Source: Leptospira sanjuanensis (GTDB taxonomy: Bacteria > Spirochaetota > Leptospiria > Leptospirales > Leptospiraceae). From it: a stretch of 64,000 nt of DNA. Both the position numbers and the translations under genes were made by a program. The stretch spans positions 365,501 through 429,500 of the forward strand of contig NZ_JAIZBG010000002.1 in NCBI RefSeq assembly GCF_022267325.1. The letters run 5' to 3'. Shown here in pieces: positions 26,822-34,606 of this stretch. Each line of letters begins with the position of its first letter. The stretch's first letter is position 1. Below the pieces are notes generated by a model that worked only from the letters and a program-made list of their open reading frames with translations, searched no databases and had not been told where the DNA came from.

Positions 26822-27109
26822 CTAAGCAGAAATTGGAAATTTAATCACATTCTTAGGTTTATCTTGTAAAGCATTCCATAAATCTAATTTAGTCTGCATA
26901 TTAAGCCAACTTTCGGGAGAAGTATTAGTCGCTAATGCAATCCTAATTGCTGTTTCAGGAGTAATTGAACTTTTGGAATTGACGATCTCAGAAAGTGTTT
27001 TACGTGATATCCCTAAATCTTTTGCCGCTTCTGTAATAGTCAAACCCAATGGTTTGATTACGTCTTCCAATAATACTTCCCCTGGATGCGTTGGTTTTCT
27101 TTTATTCAT
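26822..27109 (-). CDS. higA: HigA antitoxin (cassette c2)
   Basis: 95 residues. Classic HigA/VapI family: HPGEVLLEDVIKPLGLTITE followed by an XRE helix-turn-helix (AKDLGISRKTLSEIVNSKSS) and ETAIRIALATNTSPESWLNM. Binds HigB and represses the operon. Lies 11 bases after higB, the usual toxin-first order. Confidence 0.96.
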   Translation of the reverse strand: MNKRKPTHPGEVLLEDVIKPLGLTITEAAKDLGISRKTLSEIVNSKSSITPETAIRIALATNTSPESWLNMQTKLDLWNALQDKPKNVIKFPISA

Positions 27110-27120
27110 AATAGTTACTT

Positions 27121-27399
27121 CTAATGATAATCTTCGTAATCGACTAAGATTGCGTTTTCACCTTCGAATTCAAATATAATACGCCAATTTCCATTTACCC
27201 AGACCGACCATCGATCTTGCTCCTTACCTTTAAGTTGATGCAATTTAAATGAAGGTAAATCCATATCCTTTGGATTTAATGAAGCGTCTAATCTATCTAA
27301 AATTCTACCTAACTTACCTGCGTGATCCGGTTGAATTCCTTTCTTACTGCCGGTTTCAAAATACTGCTCTAAACCTTTATGTTTAAATGAAAGTATCAA
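27121..27399 (-). CDS. higB: HigB ribosome-dependent mRNA interferase (cassette c2)
   Basis: 92 residues. Typical HigB-1/killer-protein sequence: FKHKGLEQYFETGSKKGI, HAGKLGRILDRLDAS, LHQLKGKEQDRWSVWVNGNW, then RIIFEFEGENAILVDYEDYH. RelE fold with conserved Arg/Trp/Tyr-Asp-Tyr-His end. First gene of the pair. A CCTATTGGGTTAC-rich repeat just upstream (AACCCAATAGGTTACAAT at 27,413-27,430) may be the operator bound by the antitoxin. Confidence 0.96.
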   Translation of the reverse strand: MILSFKHKGLEQYFETGSKKGIQPDHAGKLGRILDRLDASLNPKDMDLPSFKLHQLKGKEQDRWSVWVNGNWRIIFEFEGENAILVDYEDYH

Positions 27400-27473
27400 T
27401 CGCCTCCATTGTAACCCAATAGGTTACAATGTCAAACAATTTAATGATTTAAATCCAAATTTGCCAAACTGTC

Positions 27474-27653
27474 GCCTAACGAAAGAGTCTCCTCGACGTT
27501 GCGTGTCCAAGCGCTTTAAGCGCGCCGGACTTGGCACGAGGTTCGAGGCGCCTTAGCGCCGTCTCGCGAACCGAAGTGACAAAGCAATGTGCCGGAGGCC
27601 GGAGTGAGGGTTGCATGAGTGATCCCGAACGGAGCGAGGAGACGAAGTTATAC
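27474..27653 (-). repeat. attC of cassette c1
   Basis: 180 bp. Cores GCCTAAC and GTTATAC; arms GTCTCCTCG/CGAGGAGAC. Inner core matches the attI-like core at 28,318-28,324, as expected for the most recent insertion. Confidence 0.94.
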
Positions 27654-27663
27654 GCCGTAGGCT

Positions 27664-28152
27664 TTACAACCCTATGACCGCTGAAATTGAATAAACTATT
27701 TCTTTTTTATCTTTGTTTTTTGTTAATGTAAAATATTCACCGAATTCATTTTTCGATAAACTTATATCTTTGTTTATGATATTTTTTTCATTAGATTTTT
27801 TGAGTATGCTTAGAATTTTTGCAATATTTATGCTAGATTCGTTGTGTTTCTCGATTATTGAAAGTGATTTTTGAATTTCCAAATAATAATCTATCTTGTT
27901 ATTAATGGGAAATTTGAAAGTATATTCAATCCAATAATTTTCACATCCTTTATTCTCAATAATGATGAATTGTTGATTATTGAAAGTAAAGGATTCAGTA
28001 AAAATTTGTTTTTGATTTGAAAAAGTAGATCTAATTTTTATAGGAAAATTAGAACTGAGGGTTGCGACAGGTTCTCCCCTCTGACATTCTTCTGCTAATA
28101 AAATGTTTAAATATGGAAGAATTGATAATATGAGAAATATGATATATTTCAT
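27664..28152 (-). CDS. Exported protein of unknown function (cassette c1, first in array)
   Basis: 162 residues. Signal peptide about 1-20 (IIFLILSILPYLNILLA, cleavage before EECQ). The mature protein is beta-rich and Asn/Lys-rich, with two Cys (ECQ and GCENYW) that could pair. Family not recognised. As the first cassette after the attI-like site, it should be the latest arrival and the one nearest any array promoter. About 160 bp of very AT-rich sequence separates its start from the attachment core. Confidence 0.75.
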   Translation of the reverse strand: MKYIIFLILSILPYLNILLAEECQRGEPVATLSSNFPIKIRSTFSNQKQIFTESFTFNNQQFIIIENKGCENYWIEYTFKFPINNKIDYYLEIQKSLSIIEKHNESSINIAKILSILKKSNEKNIINKDISLSKNEFGEYFTLTKNKDKKEIVYSISAVIGL

Positions 28153-28317
28153 GATGTTTTTCTTAAATAATAAAAACGGATAGGCCCATCTTTGAAAGAT
28201 TATTCTAAAACTTAAAGAATCATTAGATTCATAGAGTATTTTTAATGATATATATTATTGCATTTTTTATGATTTTTTTAAAAAAAATATCTTTATAATA
28301 TTTTTTCTGCCTATGGC

Positions 28318-28452
28318 GTATAACTCAAACTAGCTGATTGTAGACTATAAATCGCCTGTGCGAGTGTCGTATAAACGCCCACAGTATCCGGATATGCGAC
28401 AGTCGTCAAGGTCAACCGCGCGCTCGGGTCATTCCGAGGGTTCAAACTTCCT
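28318..28452 (-). other. attI-like primary attachment site
   Basis: Between the recombinase stop and cassette c1. A GTTATAC core (minus strand, 28,324 to 28,318) equals the inner core of c1's attC but has none of the attC arms, so it is a non-palindromic end as attI should be. Two short direct repeats follow at 28,345-28,356 (CTATAAATCGCC) and 28,368-28,379 (CGTATAAACGCC), placed like the accessory integrase-binding repeats of known attI sites. Function inferred. Confidence 0.7.
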
Positions 28453-29490
28453 TCAACCTTCCGGCTTTAGGGACCAGAGATCGAGAGGGCTGGTCACTTC
28501 TGTCAGACGAATCTGACTGACACGGGTGTAAATCTCGGTAGTCTTCACGCTTTTATGACCGAGAAGAAACTGAATGTGTTTGATGTTCGTTCCTGCTTCG
28601 AGCAAATGAGTCGCGAACGCGTGACGAAGACTGTGAATGCTGACTGCTTTTTTGACCCCTGCTTTTTCCTTGGCGATCTCGAAGATTCTTTCGGCTGAAC
28701 GGATATGCAAGTGTTTGGAAGCGTCCTGTCCCGGAAATACCCAGTCTTCGTACGGAAACTTATCGCGGAATTCTTTCCAGAGAACGGTGCACGCCTGCGA
28801 TAACATCGTAAACCGATCCTTCTTTCCTTTACCTTGTCTTACTTTAAGAGTTCTTCTTTTATCGTCGATATCTTCCGGTCGAAGTTTAACAAGTTCACTG
28901 ACCCTTAATCCGCTGGCATAACAAAACGAAAGGAGAAGTTTGTGTTTCGGATTCCGCGTCGCTTCGAGAATATTAGAAACTTCGAATGTGGAAAGAATAT
29001 CCGGAAGTTTTCGTTCCCGTTTCGGTCTCGGTAAATCTCGGAACCAAGGTTTACCGAGATAGGCGCCGAATAAAGAATTCAACGCTTGAATCCGCGCCGT
29101 AATCGTCGCGGGACTCAGTTTCTTTTGCAGAAAGGAAAACTCTAAAAAAGAATGAACGTCCTTTTTCAGAACGTCTTTCGGTTCCTTGCCGATCCAGCGC
29201 AAGAATGAGACCGCGTTCGAATAATACGACTGAATCGTTCTTCGAGACGAATTCCGCATCCTTAGGTTTTTGATCCAATCTCGAAGCGCCAACTCGCCCA
29301 TAAGGGAAACTTTACAATTTTTGAATCCTTGGAATTTCTCCAGAAGCTCATCGGAAAAAGGGAGAATCCAGTGTTTCTTTACGGGATCCCATTTAACCTT
29401 GGGAATACGACGGACAAACGCATATGCCTCCGGATCGTAAGAATGCCGGACAAAAAGAAATCTTCCTCGTTTTTCTAAGATGAAATGCAT
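28453..29490 (-). CDS. Tyrosine recombinase, integron-integrase-like but without the IntI insertion
   Basis: 345 residues. Residues about 10-55 (HSYDPEAYAFVRRIP, KWDPVKKHWILPF) resemble a HARP-like segment seen in some stand-alone recombinases. A SAM-like core-binding domain spans about 63-150 and a catalytic domain about 165-330, with R196 (ASGLRVSEL), Lys at about 221 (RQGKGKKDR), H286 and R289 (HSLRHAFATHLL), H312 (LGHKSVKTTEIY) and nucleophile Y321. The end SPLDLW recalls IntI. Between WVFP and HSLRH there is no room for the roughly 20-35 residue insertion that marks IntI proteins. It is co-oriented with all cassettes and its 3' end faces the array. Composition resembles the core chromosome and not the AT-rich cassettes. 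Confidence 0.9.
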   Translation of the reverse strand: MHFILEKRGRFLFVRHSYDPEAYAFVRRIPKVKWDPVKKHWILPFSDELLEKFQGFKNCKVSLMGELALRDWIKNLRMRNSSRRTIQSYYSNAVSFLRWIGKEPKDVLKKDVHSFLEFSFLQKKLSPATITARIQALNSLFGAYLGKPWFRDLPRPKRERKLPDILSTFEVSNILEATRNPKHKLLLSFCYASGLRVSELVKLRPEDIDDKRRTLKVRQGKGKKDRFTMLSQACTVLWKEFRDKFPYEDWVFPGQDASKHLHIRSAERIFEIAKEKAGVKKAVSIHSLRHAFATHLLEAGTNIKHIQFLLGHKSVKTTEIYTRVSQIRLTEVTSPLDLWSLKPEG

Positions 29491-30006
29491 GAGGAAAGAT
29501 TACGAAATACTAAATATATGTATAGTTATTTTTGCGATTGAGGGAAGGTACAGCTTCGCCGGGTCGGTCACATGGTTTTGAAAAAATAGATGCGCTGTAG
29601 TATACGTCAAGGAGATTCCGACACATTTTCCGACCTAGATTGCTTTCATTTTTCATATCTCTGAAATTCAGAATCATTTTGAACGAAAAGTGACGTTAAG
29701 GCGTATAAAATATTGGATTCTTTCCGAAGTCTGGCGTTTGGATCAGCCCGCTCTTCGCGGAAATTGCACGAGAAATTTCCATCCGCAGATAGGAATGCGA
29801 ACTCGGTTTCAAAATTCCTGCAAAACGGAGGATAAGCGGGAGAATAGGACAAAGAACGTTCGTCATCGTTTTTTTCGGACAGAACGGCTTTGCTGTTCTG
29901 ATCATGAATCGGGCAACAACCACTACTACAAATATCAAAGTGGCGGTAAAGCCGCTGCGTCACGAAGTCCGGGCGCGCCAAGAAAGAATATTCTAAAAAC
30001 GGAATG
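29491..30006. other. Gene-free stretch upstream of the recombinase
   Basis: Several short overlapping open frames on both strands but none with a recognisable protein or a plausible start signal. No tRNA, no clear palindrome. It should contain the recombinase promoter; I could not place one with confidence. Confidence 0.5.
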
Positions 30007-31011
30007 TTATTTCGATTTCAGGGATGAGAAAGCCTTAGCCCAGTCTCGCTTGAGATATTCGAAAATTTTTTCCTTGTTCAAGCGTGCATCTTGTTTCCCG
30101 AGTTCGTACGCCCTTCTGACTCCGATCGGATCGGTATAATCGAAAGAAGTGATCGGCAACGGTTCGGAAGGCATCTGTAAAAAACAACGTTCGAGCAATT
30201 TCGGATCCTTCCCTATGATCGTCGTGGGTTCGTAGTAGATTCCGATCGTCTTTTTATCGGGAGGAAACGCTTCGAGCAGAAGGTTGTTCGTCAATCCTCC
30301 GTCGAAATAATATTCTTTTCCGAGACTTTGCACGGATACGATCGGCGGTACGGAGGAAGAATTGAGAATGATCTGTTCGACCGTTTGTTCGTTCTCGAAG
30401 TCCTTTTCCGTAAATAAGACTTCTTTCATATTCCAATTTCGGAGAATTCTCTGCATTCTTTCGGTGTTGAGTCCGCGGAGACGATCCCGTTCGTCCTCCA
30501 GAAACGCCTTTGCGGTTTCGGCGATCAGCCTCGCCAAACGGAACTTATTCTTGAAAGAATCCTCTTTGGGAATGGCGCGTAACGTGTGAATGAATACTTT
30601 CGTTCCGGACTTAATGATCTTTTGAAAGTCCATTCCGAATCGGATCGTTTTCCGATACATTTCCTCGTGCGGAAACGCCCTTTCCCCTTTGAAAAGTCGA
30701 CTGAAATAAAAGTTCGCAGGATTTTTACGGACGATGTTTTCGAAAAAGGCCACACATTCTTCCTCGTCTCCGCAAAGAAGACAAAGAACCATAGCCGCTC
30801 CAGCGGAAACCCCGGATACTTCCCGGAATTTAAGCCCCCAGCTTTTCATTTCGTGGCCGAATCCCAATCCGTAAAACGCCTTACAACCTCCTCCGGCGAT
30901 CGCAAAACAAATTTCGTCTTCAAGCCAAAGTCCTTGAAAGGCTTCTTCGATGGCGTTCGGGGCTTCTTGTTTTCGTTCAAATGCGATCGAGTCGTCTAAA
31001 ACGGGAGGCAT
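30007..31011 (-). CDS. Patatin-like phospholipase
   Basis: 334 residues. Patatin fold with the glycine-rich oxyanion loop (AIAGGGCKAFYGLGFGHEMK, about 38-57), nucleophile Ser in GVSAGAAM (about 71), and the catalytic Asp of the dyad in YFDGGLTNNLL (about 237). No signal peptide. Expected to hydrolyse acyl esters of phospholipids in the cytoplasm or at the inner face of the membrane. Stand-alone gene between the recombinase and a spacer containing small repeats. Confidence 0.92.
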   Translation of the reverse strand: MPPVLDDSIAFERKQEAPNAIEEAFQGLWLEDEICFAIAGGGCKAFYGLGFGHEMKSWGLKFREVSGVSAGAAMVLCLLCGDEEECVAFFENIVRKNPANFYFSRLFKGERAFPHEEMYRKTIRFGMDFQKIIKSGTKVFIHTLRAIPKEDSFKNKFRLARLIAETAKAFLEDERDRLRGLNTERMQRILRNWNMKEVLFTEKDFENEQTVEQIILNSSSVPPIVSVQSLGKEYYFDGGLTNNLLLEAFPPDKKTIGIYYEPTTIIGKDPKLLERCFLQMPSEPLPITSFDYTDPIGVRRAYELGKQDARLNKEKIFEYLKRDWAKAFSSLKSK

Positions 31012-31140
31012 TTCTTTTTCTTTCTCCGGATCCTGATGGAACCATTGTCGAGCGGAGCCCGTCTTTCTGGAAAGAAATTATTCGCTTTGGAAATCGTTCG
31101 ATTTTCCCTTTTCCGTTTAGAACTTGTCCCAAAACCGGAA

Positions 31141-31650
31141 CTCTGTGGGAACTCCTGCGTGGTCAATCGACGAAAATCCTCTTCGAAAGCCAAATAGGCC
31201 GAAATACAAGGCTTTTGTGGGAACTATTACAGTTATGCTCCGAGTTTGGAACAAGTTCCAGAGCTATTTGTGGGAACTCCTGCAATGTTTTTCCGGTTTT
31301 AGAGATAATCGCTTATGGCAAACGAACAGATTCTTTTCAACGGTTGCGATAGCGATTGAAGCGGAAATCCCCGAGCGGTTCAAATAGAGAATCCGGATCG
31401 AACGATAGAAGTGCGAGGGATTGGAGCGGAAAGCGCGGCGCGAGCACGAAAGCCGGTTCGATCGAACAACAGCCCGCGGCAAGTTCCGCGAACACTGGCC
31501 TATTCGCGAGCGAATCGCCCTTATTTTTTACGTGGAATTTCGACGGTTTGAGAATGTGTTGGATTTCCTGTGCGTGAATTCATCTATATCAGAATTACAG
31601 CAATTCGTTGTGACAACAATCGACGGAGAACTTTTGTGGGAACTCCCGCG
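31141..31650. repeat. Four copies of a TGTGGGAACTCC repeat
   Basis: Core TGTGGGAACTCCTGC-like at about 31,144, 31,216 (diverged: GTGGGAACTATTAC), 31,268 and 31,635 within a 660-bp spacer (31,012-31,672) that holds no convincing gene. Each can form a small hairpin (TTGTGGG-AACT-CCTGCAA, with wobble pairs). Looks like an intergenic interspersed repeat. Other frames across the spacer have no recognisable product. Confidence 0.65.
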
Positions 31651-31672
31651 TAATCGTAATTTTTTTTCTTTC

Positions 31673-33145
31673 CTATTCCTGTTCGGCCGGATTGTCGGCG
31701 ATCGCCTGCTTCTCGAATCCGTAACCCCTTCTTTCCATAAAATCCCCGACCATAAGCGCGACAAAACTCGCGGTCAAACCCGGGATCGACGCGGGAGTTT
31801 CAAAATTCATTATATTCCAAAAAAGCCATACGATGAATCCGACGATCATGGAAAATACGGCGCCTGTCGACGTCGAACTTTTTCGAAAAAGTCCGGCCAC
31901 AAGCGGAACGAACAAGGATACGAGACTCAGAGCGGACGCCTGCGACACAAGTTCGTAGATATTGCTCTTGGTAATCGCCATCGACAAGGATACGACCGTA
32001 ATGGCGACCACCGAGATCCTCAGAATCCGGAGCAGTTTTTTCTCGTTCGGATCTTTGAGAAACGGACGCACGACGTTTTCGCCTAACACCGATGCAGGCG
32101 CTAGGATCGCGCCGCTCGCGGTGCTCATCACCGCGGATAACAACGCTCCGAAGAATAATATCTGCGTGAACAATCCGGTATGCGTCAATACGGTTTTGGG
32201 AAGAATCATCTGCGCGTCTTCTCCCGCGATTTCCGGATACACTTTTCGCGCGCAAAGTACGGCGAGAAGCGGAAGCATAGCGACGCTCAAATAAAAAAAA
32301 GATCCAAGCAAGGAAGAATACACGGCGATCTTTTCGGATTTGGAAGCCATCACCCTTTGAAAGATATCCTGTTGCGGAATCGAGCCGAGTCCGATCGTCA
32401 TCCAAGCGGCGATATAAACCAAGACGCTCTTCGTTTCCATCTCGGGCACGAATCGGAAAAATCCCGGTTTTGTCGAGGAAAGCACGACGTCCAATCCTCC
32501 CGCCTGCGAACTCAGATCCCAAACTAGATAAGCAAGTCCTAATACGATTAAGATCGTCTGTAAAAAATCCGTAAGAGAAATCGCCCACATTCCTCCGATC
32601 ACCGTGTAGATCAACACCACACCGGCTCCGATGAAAATTCCCGTCGACACGGGCAGATCCGTAAGAGAATGAAGAATGATTCCGAGCGCGACGAACTGCG
32701 CCGCGATCCACCCGAAATACGAAGGAATCATAAAGACGCTCGATACGATCTCCGCCCTTCTTCCGAATCGATTCTTATAAAAATCTCCGAAGGTGAGAAT
32801 GTTCATCCGATAGAGAGGTCGTGCAAAAAACACTCCGACTAAAAAAAGACAAAGGGCCGCTCCGAACGGATCTTCTATGACTCCGAGAACTCCTTCCTCG
32901 ACAAAACGCGAAGACGCTCCGAGCAAGGTTTCCGATCCGAACCAGGTTGCAAATAATGCGGAGGAAGCGAGAAAAAGCGGAAGTCTTCTTCCCGCGAGAA
33001 CGTAGTCTTTCGAATCGCTTACGAAGCGCGAGGCGGCGGCTCCGATGAGAATCGTAGTGAGGAGATAGAGGACGACTGAAATTCCGAGCAATGATTTACC
33101 TTCGATCTTCTCCTTTCCTATTTTTGTCTTAGGAAGGCAATTCAA
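31673..33145 (-). CDS. Sodium:solute symporter (SSS family)
   Basis: 490 residues with about 13 predicted membrane helices. Family signatures: DYVLAGRRLPLFLASSALFA near helix 2, FATWFGSETLLGASSRFVEEG, GGMWAISLTDFLQTI, and SIPQQDIFQRVMASKS in the sodium-site region. A GALLSAVMSTASGAILAPAS stretch, also typical of SSS helix 8-9, follows. Substrate cannot be told from sequence (the wider family takes up sugars, amino acids, organic acids). An internal start near the first helix is possible, as residues 1-15 look unlike a membrane leader. Confidence 0.92.
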   Translation of the reverse strand: MNCLPKTKIGKEKIEGKSLLGISVVLYLLTTILIGAAASRFVSDSKDYVLAGRRLPLFLASSALFATWFGSETLLGASSRFVEEGVLGVIEDPFGAALCLFLVGVFFARPLYRMNILTFGDFYKNRFGRRAEIVSSVFMIPSYFGWIAAQFVALGIILHSLTDLPVSTGIFIGAGVVLIYTVIGGMWAISLTDFLQTILIVLGLAYLVWDLSSQAGGLDVVLSSTKPGFFRFVPEMETKSVLVYIAAWMTIGLGSIPQQDIFQRVMASKSEKIAVYSSLLGSFFYLSVAMLPLLAVLCARKVYPEIAGEDAQMILPKTVLTHTGLFTQILFFGALLSAVMSTASGAILAPASVLGENVVRPFLKDPNEKKLLRILRISVVAITVVSLSMAITKSNIYELVSQASALSLVSLFVPLVAGLFRKSSTSTGAVFSMIVGFIVWLFWNIMNFETPASIPGLTASFVALMVGDFMERRGYGFEKQAIADNPAEQE

Positions 33146-33364
33146 ATCCCGGATATTTTCAAACGGAACGACGGATTCTTTTTTTCTTCCTCGTTTTTAG
33201 GAAACAAATCCGATTTGCGATTCAAGAAGAATCGCGATTCTTTCCAGCTCGCGTTTCGAATTGTGAATCGAATACCTTTCCATTTTTCGGTTTGCCTTTG
33301 CGGATAGCCGTCTCGTTCCAATTCACCGCGGGAGCCGCGAGCGAGACCGGAAGACGGGAAAGAC

Positions 33365-33700
33365 TTACTTTTTTAGAACCGCTTTTTTACAAAGCTCGGC
33401 CAACTCCGTATGCGACAAGCCCTTTGTTTCACCAAGATTCTTAGGAGAATTTCTGACAGGAAGTCCTGCAAACCCGCCTTCTTTCTCGGAAAGATTGATC
33501 AGACATTCCCGAGAGGGTTCGCTTCCTTTTAGTTTCTGCATTTTTTCCGAAGCGGTCGTAAAACCGTCCTTCGTGTTTTCAAAAACGAATTCGGACTTTC
33601 CGTCCGAACGACCGGAAACCGCGTTCACACGTTCCGAGATCAATTTGAGTTCGGTCGGAGACAGAATGAGAAGCGTAAAGATGATCAGAATTTCGGACAT
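33365..33700 (-). CDS. Small protein with N-terminal hydrophobic segment
   Basis: 111 residues. Short N-terminal hydrophobic stretch (MSEILIIFTLLILS), then a Ser/Lys/Glu-rich body with one Cys pair and a C-terminal helix SHTELAELCKKAVLKK. Family not recognised. It starts five bases after the MarR gene stop with an AGGA-type ribosome site, so it is the second gene of the marR operon. A decayed copy of its C-terminal 30 residues lies at 34,505-34,594. Confidence 0.7.
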   Translation of the reverse strand: MSEILIIFTLLILSPTELKLISERVNAVSGRSDGKSEFVFENTKDGFTTASEKMQKLKGSEPSRECLINLSEKEGGFAGLPVRNSPKNLGETKGLSHTELAELCKKAVLKK

Positions 33701-33705
33701 TCTTT

Positions 33706-34191
33706 TTATTCCTTAGGAAGATTTCGGAGATTCGTTGCCTCTTGAATGAGAATCGCCGCGGCTTCTTCCTGAAACCGAATCAACAATTCCAATTCTTCGT
33801 CGGAATATTTTTCGAAAAGGTTTCGCATCGCCTCTCCCATCGCAGCATACACCTTCGCGGTTTCTTGCATTCGTTCCGGATTGAATTCCACCACAACCTT
33901 ACGCCGGTCGTTCGGGTCCGCCACGCGGCGCACGATTCCGGATTTCTCCAAACGATCGATCACGGTTGTGACCGCCCCCGTTGTTAAACCCAAGGATTGA
34001 GCCAATTTTCCGGCGGCGATCGGACCTTCTTCCAGCAGAGGAAGAGTTTTCATATCCGTCGCGTTCAACCCGAATCGTTCCGCCGCGGCCTGATGGAACA
34101 AAACGGTCGCGTTGCTGGATCGATGCCCCGTTAGAGACATTTTTTGTAGGAGCTCCTCACGGGAGAGTTTTCGGGAGTTTTTGGTTGACAT
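33706..34191 (-). CDS. MarR-family transcriptional regulator
   Basis: 161 residues. Winged helix-turn-helix: ALPLL-like MKTLPLLEEGPIAAGKLAQS, recognition helix TTGAVTTVIDRLEKSGIVRR, and the wing VADPNDRRKVVVEF with the conserved D-x-R-R. Flanking helices form the dimer interface. Likely a ligand- or redox-controlled repressor of itself and of the divergent small membrane gene, since an inverted repeat overlaps the promoter between them. Confidence 0.93.
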   Translation of the reverse strand: MSTKNSRKLSREELLQKMSLTGHRSSNATVLFHQAAAERFGLNATDMKTLPLLEEGPIAAGKLAQSLGLTTGAVTTVIDRLEKSGIVRRVADPNDRRKVVVEFNPERMQETAKVYAAMGEAMRNLFEKYSDEELELLIRFQEEAAAILIQEATNLRNLPKE

Positions 34192-34219
34192 ATTTAGTTA
34201 GATTTATTAAGATACTTAA
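34184..34219 (+). promoter_or_regulatory. Sigma70-type promoter with MarR-like operator
   Basis: TTGACA at 34,185-34,190, 17-bp spacer, TAAGAT at 34,208-34,213. The inverted repeat TTAAG-ATA-CTTAA (34,207-34,219) overlaps the -10 box. It would let the MarR protein encoded next to it block transcription of the small gene starting at 34,268. Confidence 0.6.
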
Positions 34220-34267
34220 CAGTTCTAGCAATTACAAGAAAAATAGAACCGGAAAAGGAGCTTTTTC

Positions 34268-34438
34268 ATGAATCTACAAGGCAAAGAATGGGAAGAATCC
34301 GTCAAGCTTTCGCTCGGAAAATGGTACAGCTGGGATACGCCGATCGGATTGAGCGTGGCGATGGTCAGTTTCGGGATCTTTTTGGTGCTTCTAACAGTTG
34401 TCGGTTATATCGGAAAATCCATCGCGCTATTGCAATAA
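34268..34438 (+). CDS. 56-residue single-pass membrane protein
   Basis: Short gene starting MNLQGKEWEESVKLSLGKWY, with one membrane helix at about 29-50 (LSVAMVSFGIFLVLLTVVGY) and an amphipathic, aromatic N-terminal part. An AAGGAG motif lies 8 bases before the ATG and the stop is TAA. Divergent from marR and preceded by a good promoter with an operator-like repeat, so the small protein is probably the regulator's main target. No family known to me. Confidence 0.7.
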   Translation: MNLQGKEWEESVKLSLGKWYSWDTPIGLSVAMVSFGIFLVLLTVVGYIGKSIALLQ

Positions 34439-34504
34439 GAAGAATCGGAGACGGGAACCGCTTTCAAAAAACCGCTTCCGAATTCGACAACCCTCCTGTC
34501 TATG

Positions 34505-34594
34505 GACTTTCTTACAAAGGTCGGCGAGTTCGGAATGGCTCAAACATTCCGTCTCGCCTAAATCTTTCGGAAAATCCCGATCGTCAAGAAAGAC
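34505..34594 (-). pseudogene. Remnant of the 33,365-33,700 gene
   Basis: On the minus strand a frame reads DFPKDLGETECLSHSELADL then CKKV. It aligns with NSPKNLGETKGLSHTELAEL then CKKA at the end of the 111-residue protein 1 kb away. No start codon or upstream part remains. A decayed partial duplication next to the nitroreductase stop. Confidence 0.65.
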
Positions 34595-34606
34595 GTCCGG
34601 CGCATT

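Noticed and set aside
29690..30139. 149-codon plus-strand frame
   Set aside because: Overlaps the antisense of the patatin gene; Arg/Ser-rich composition of a shadow frame, no family.
31356..32086. Plus-strand frames opposite the symporter and in the repeat spacer
   Set aside because: Antisense shadows or chance frames; no recognisable product or start signal.
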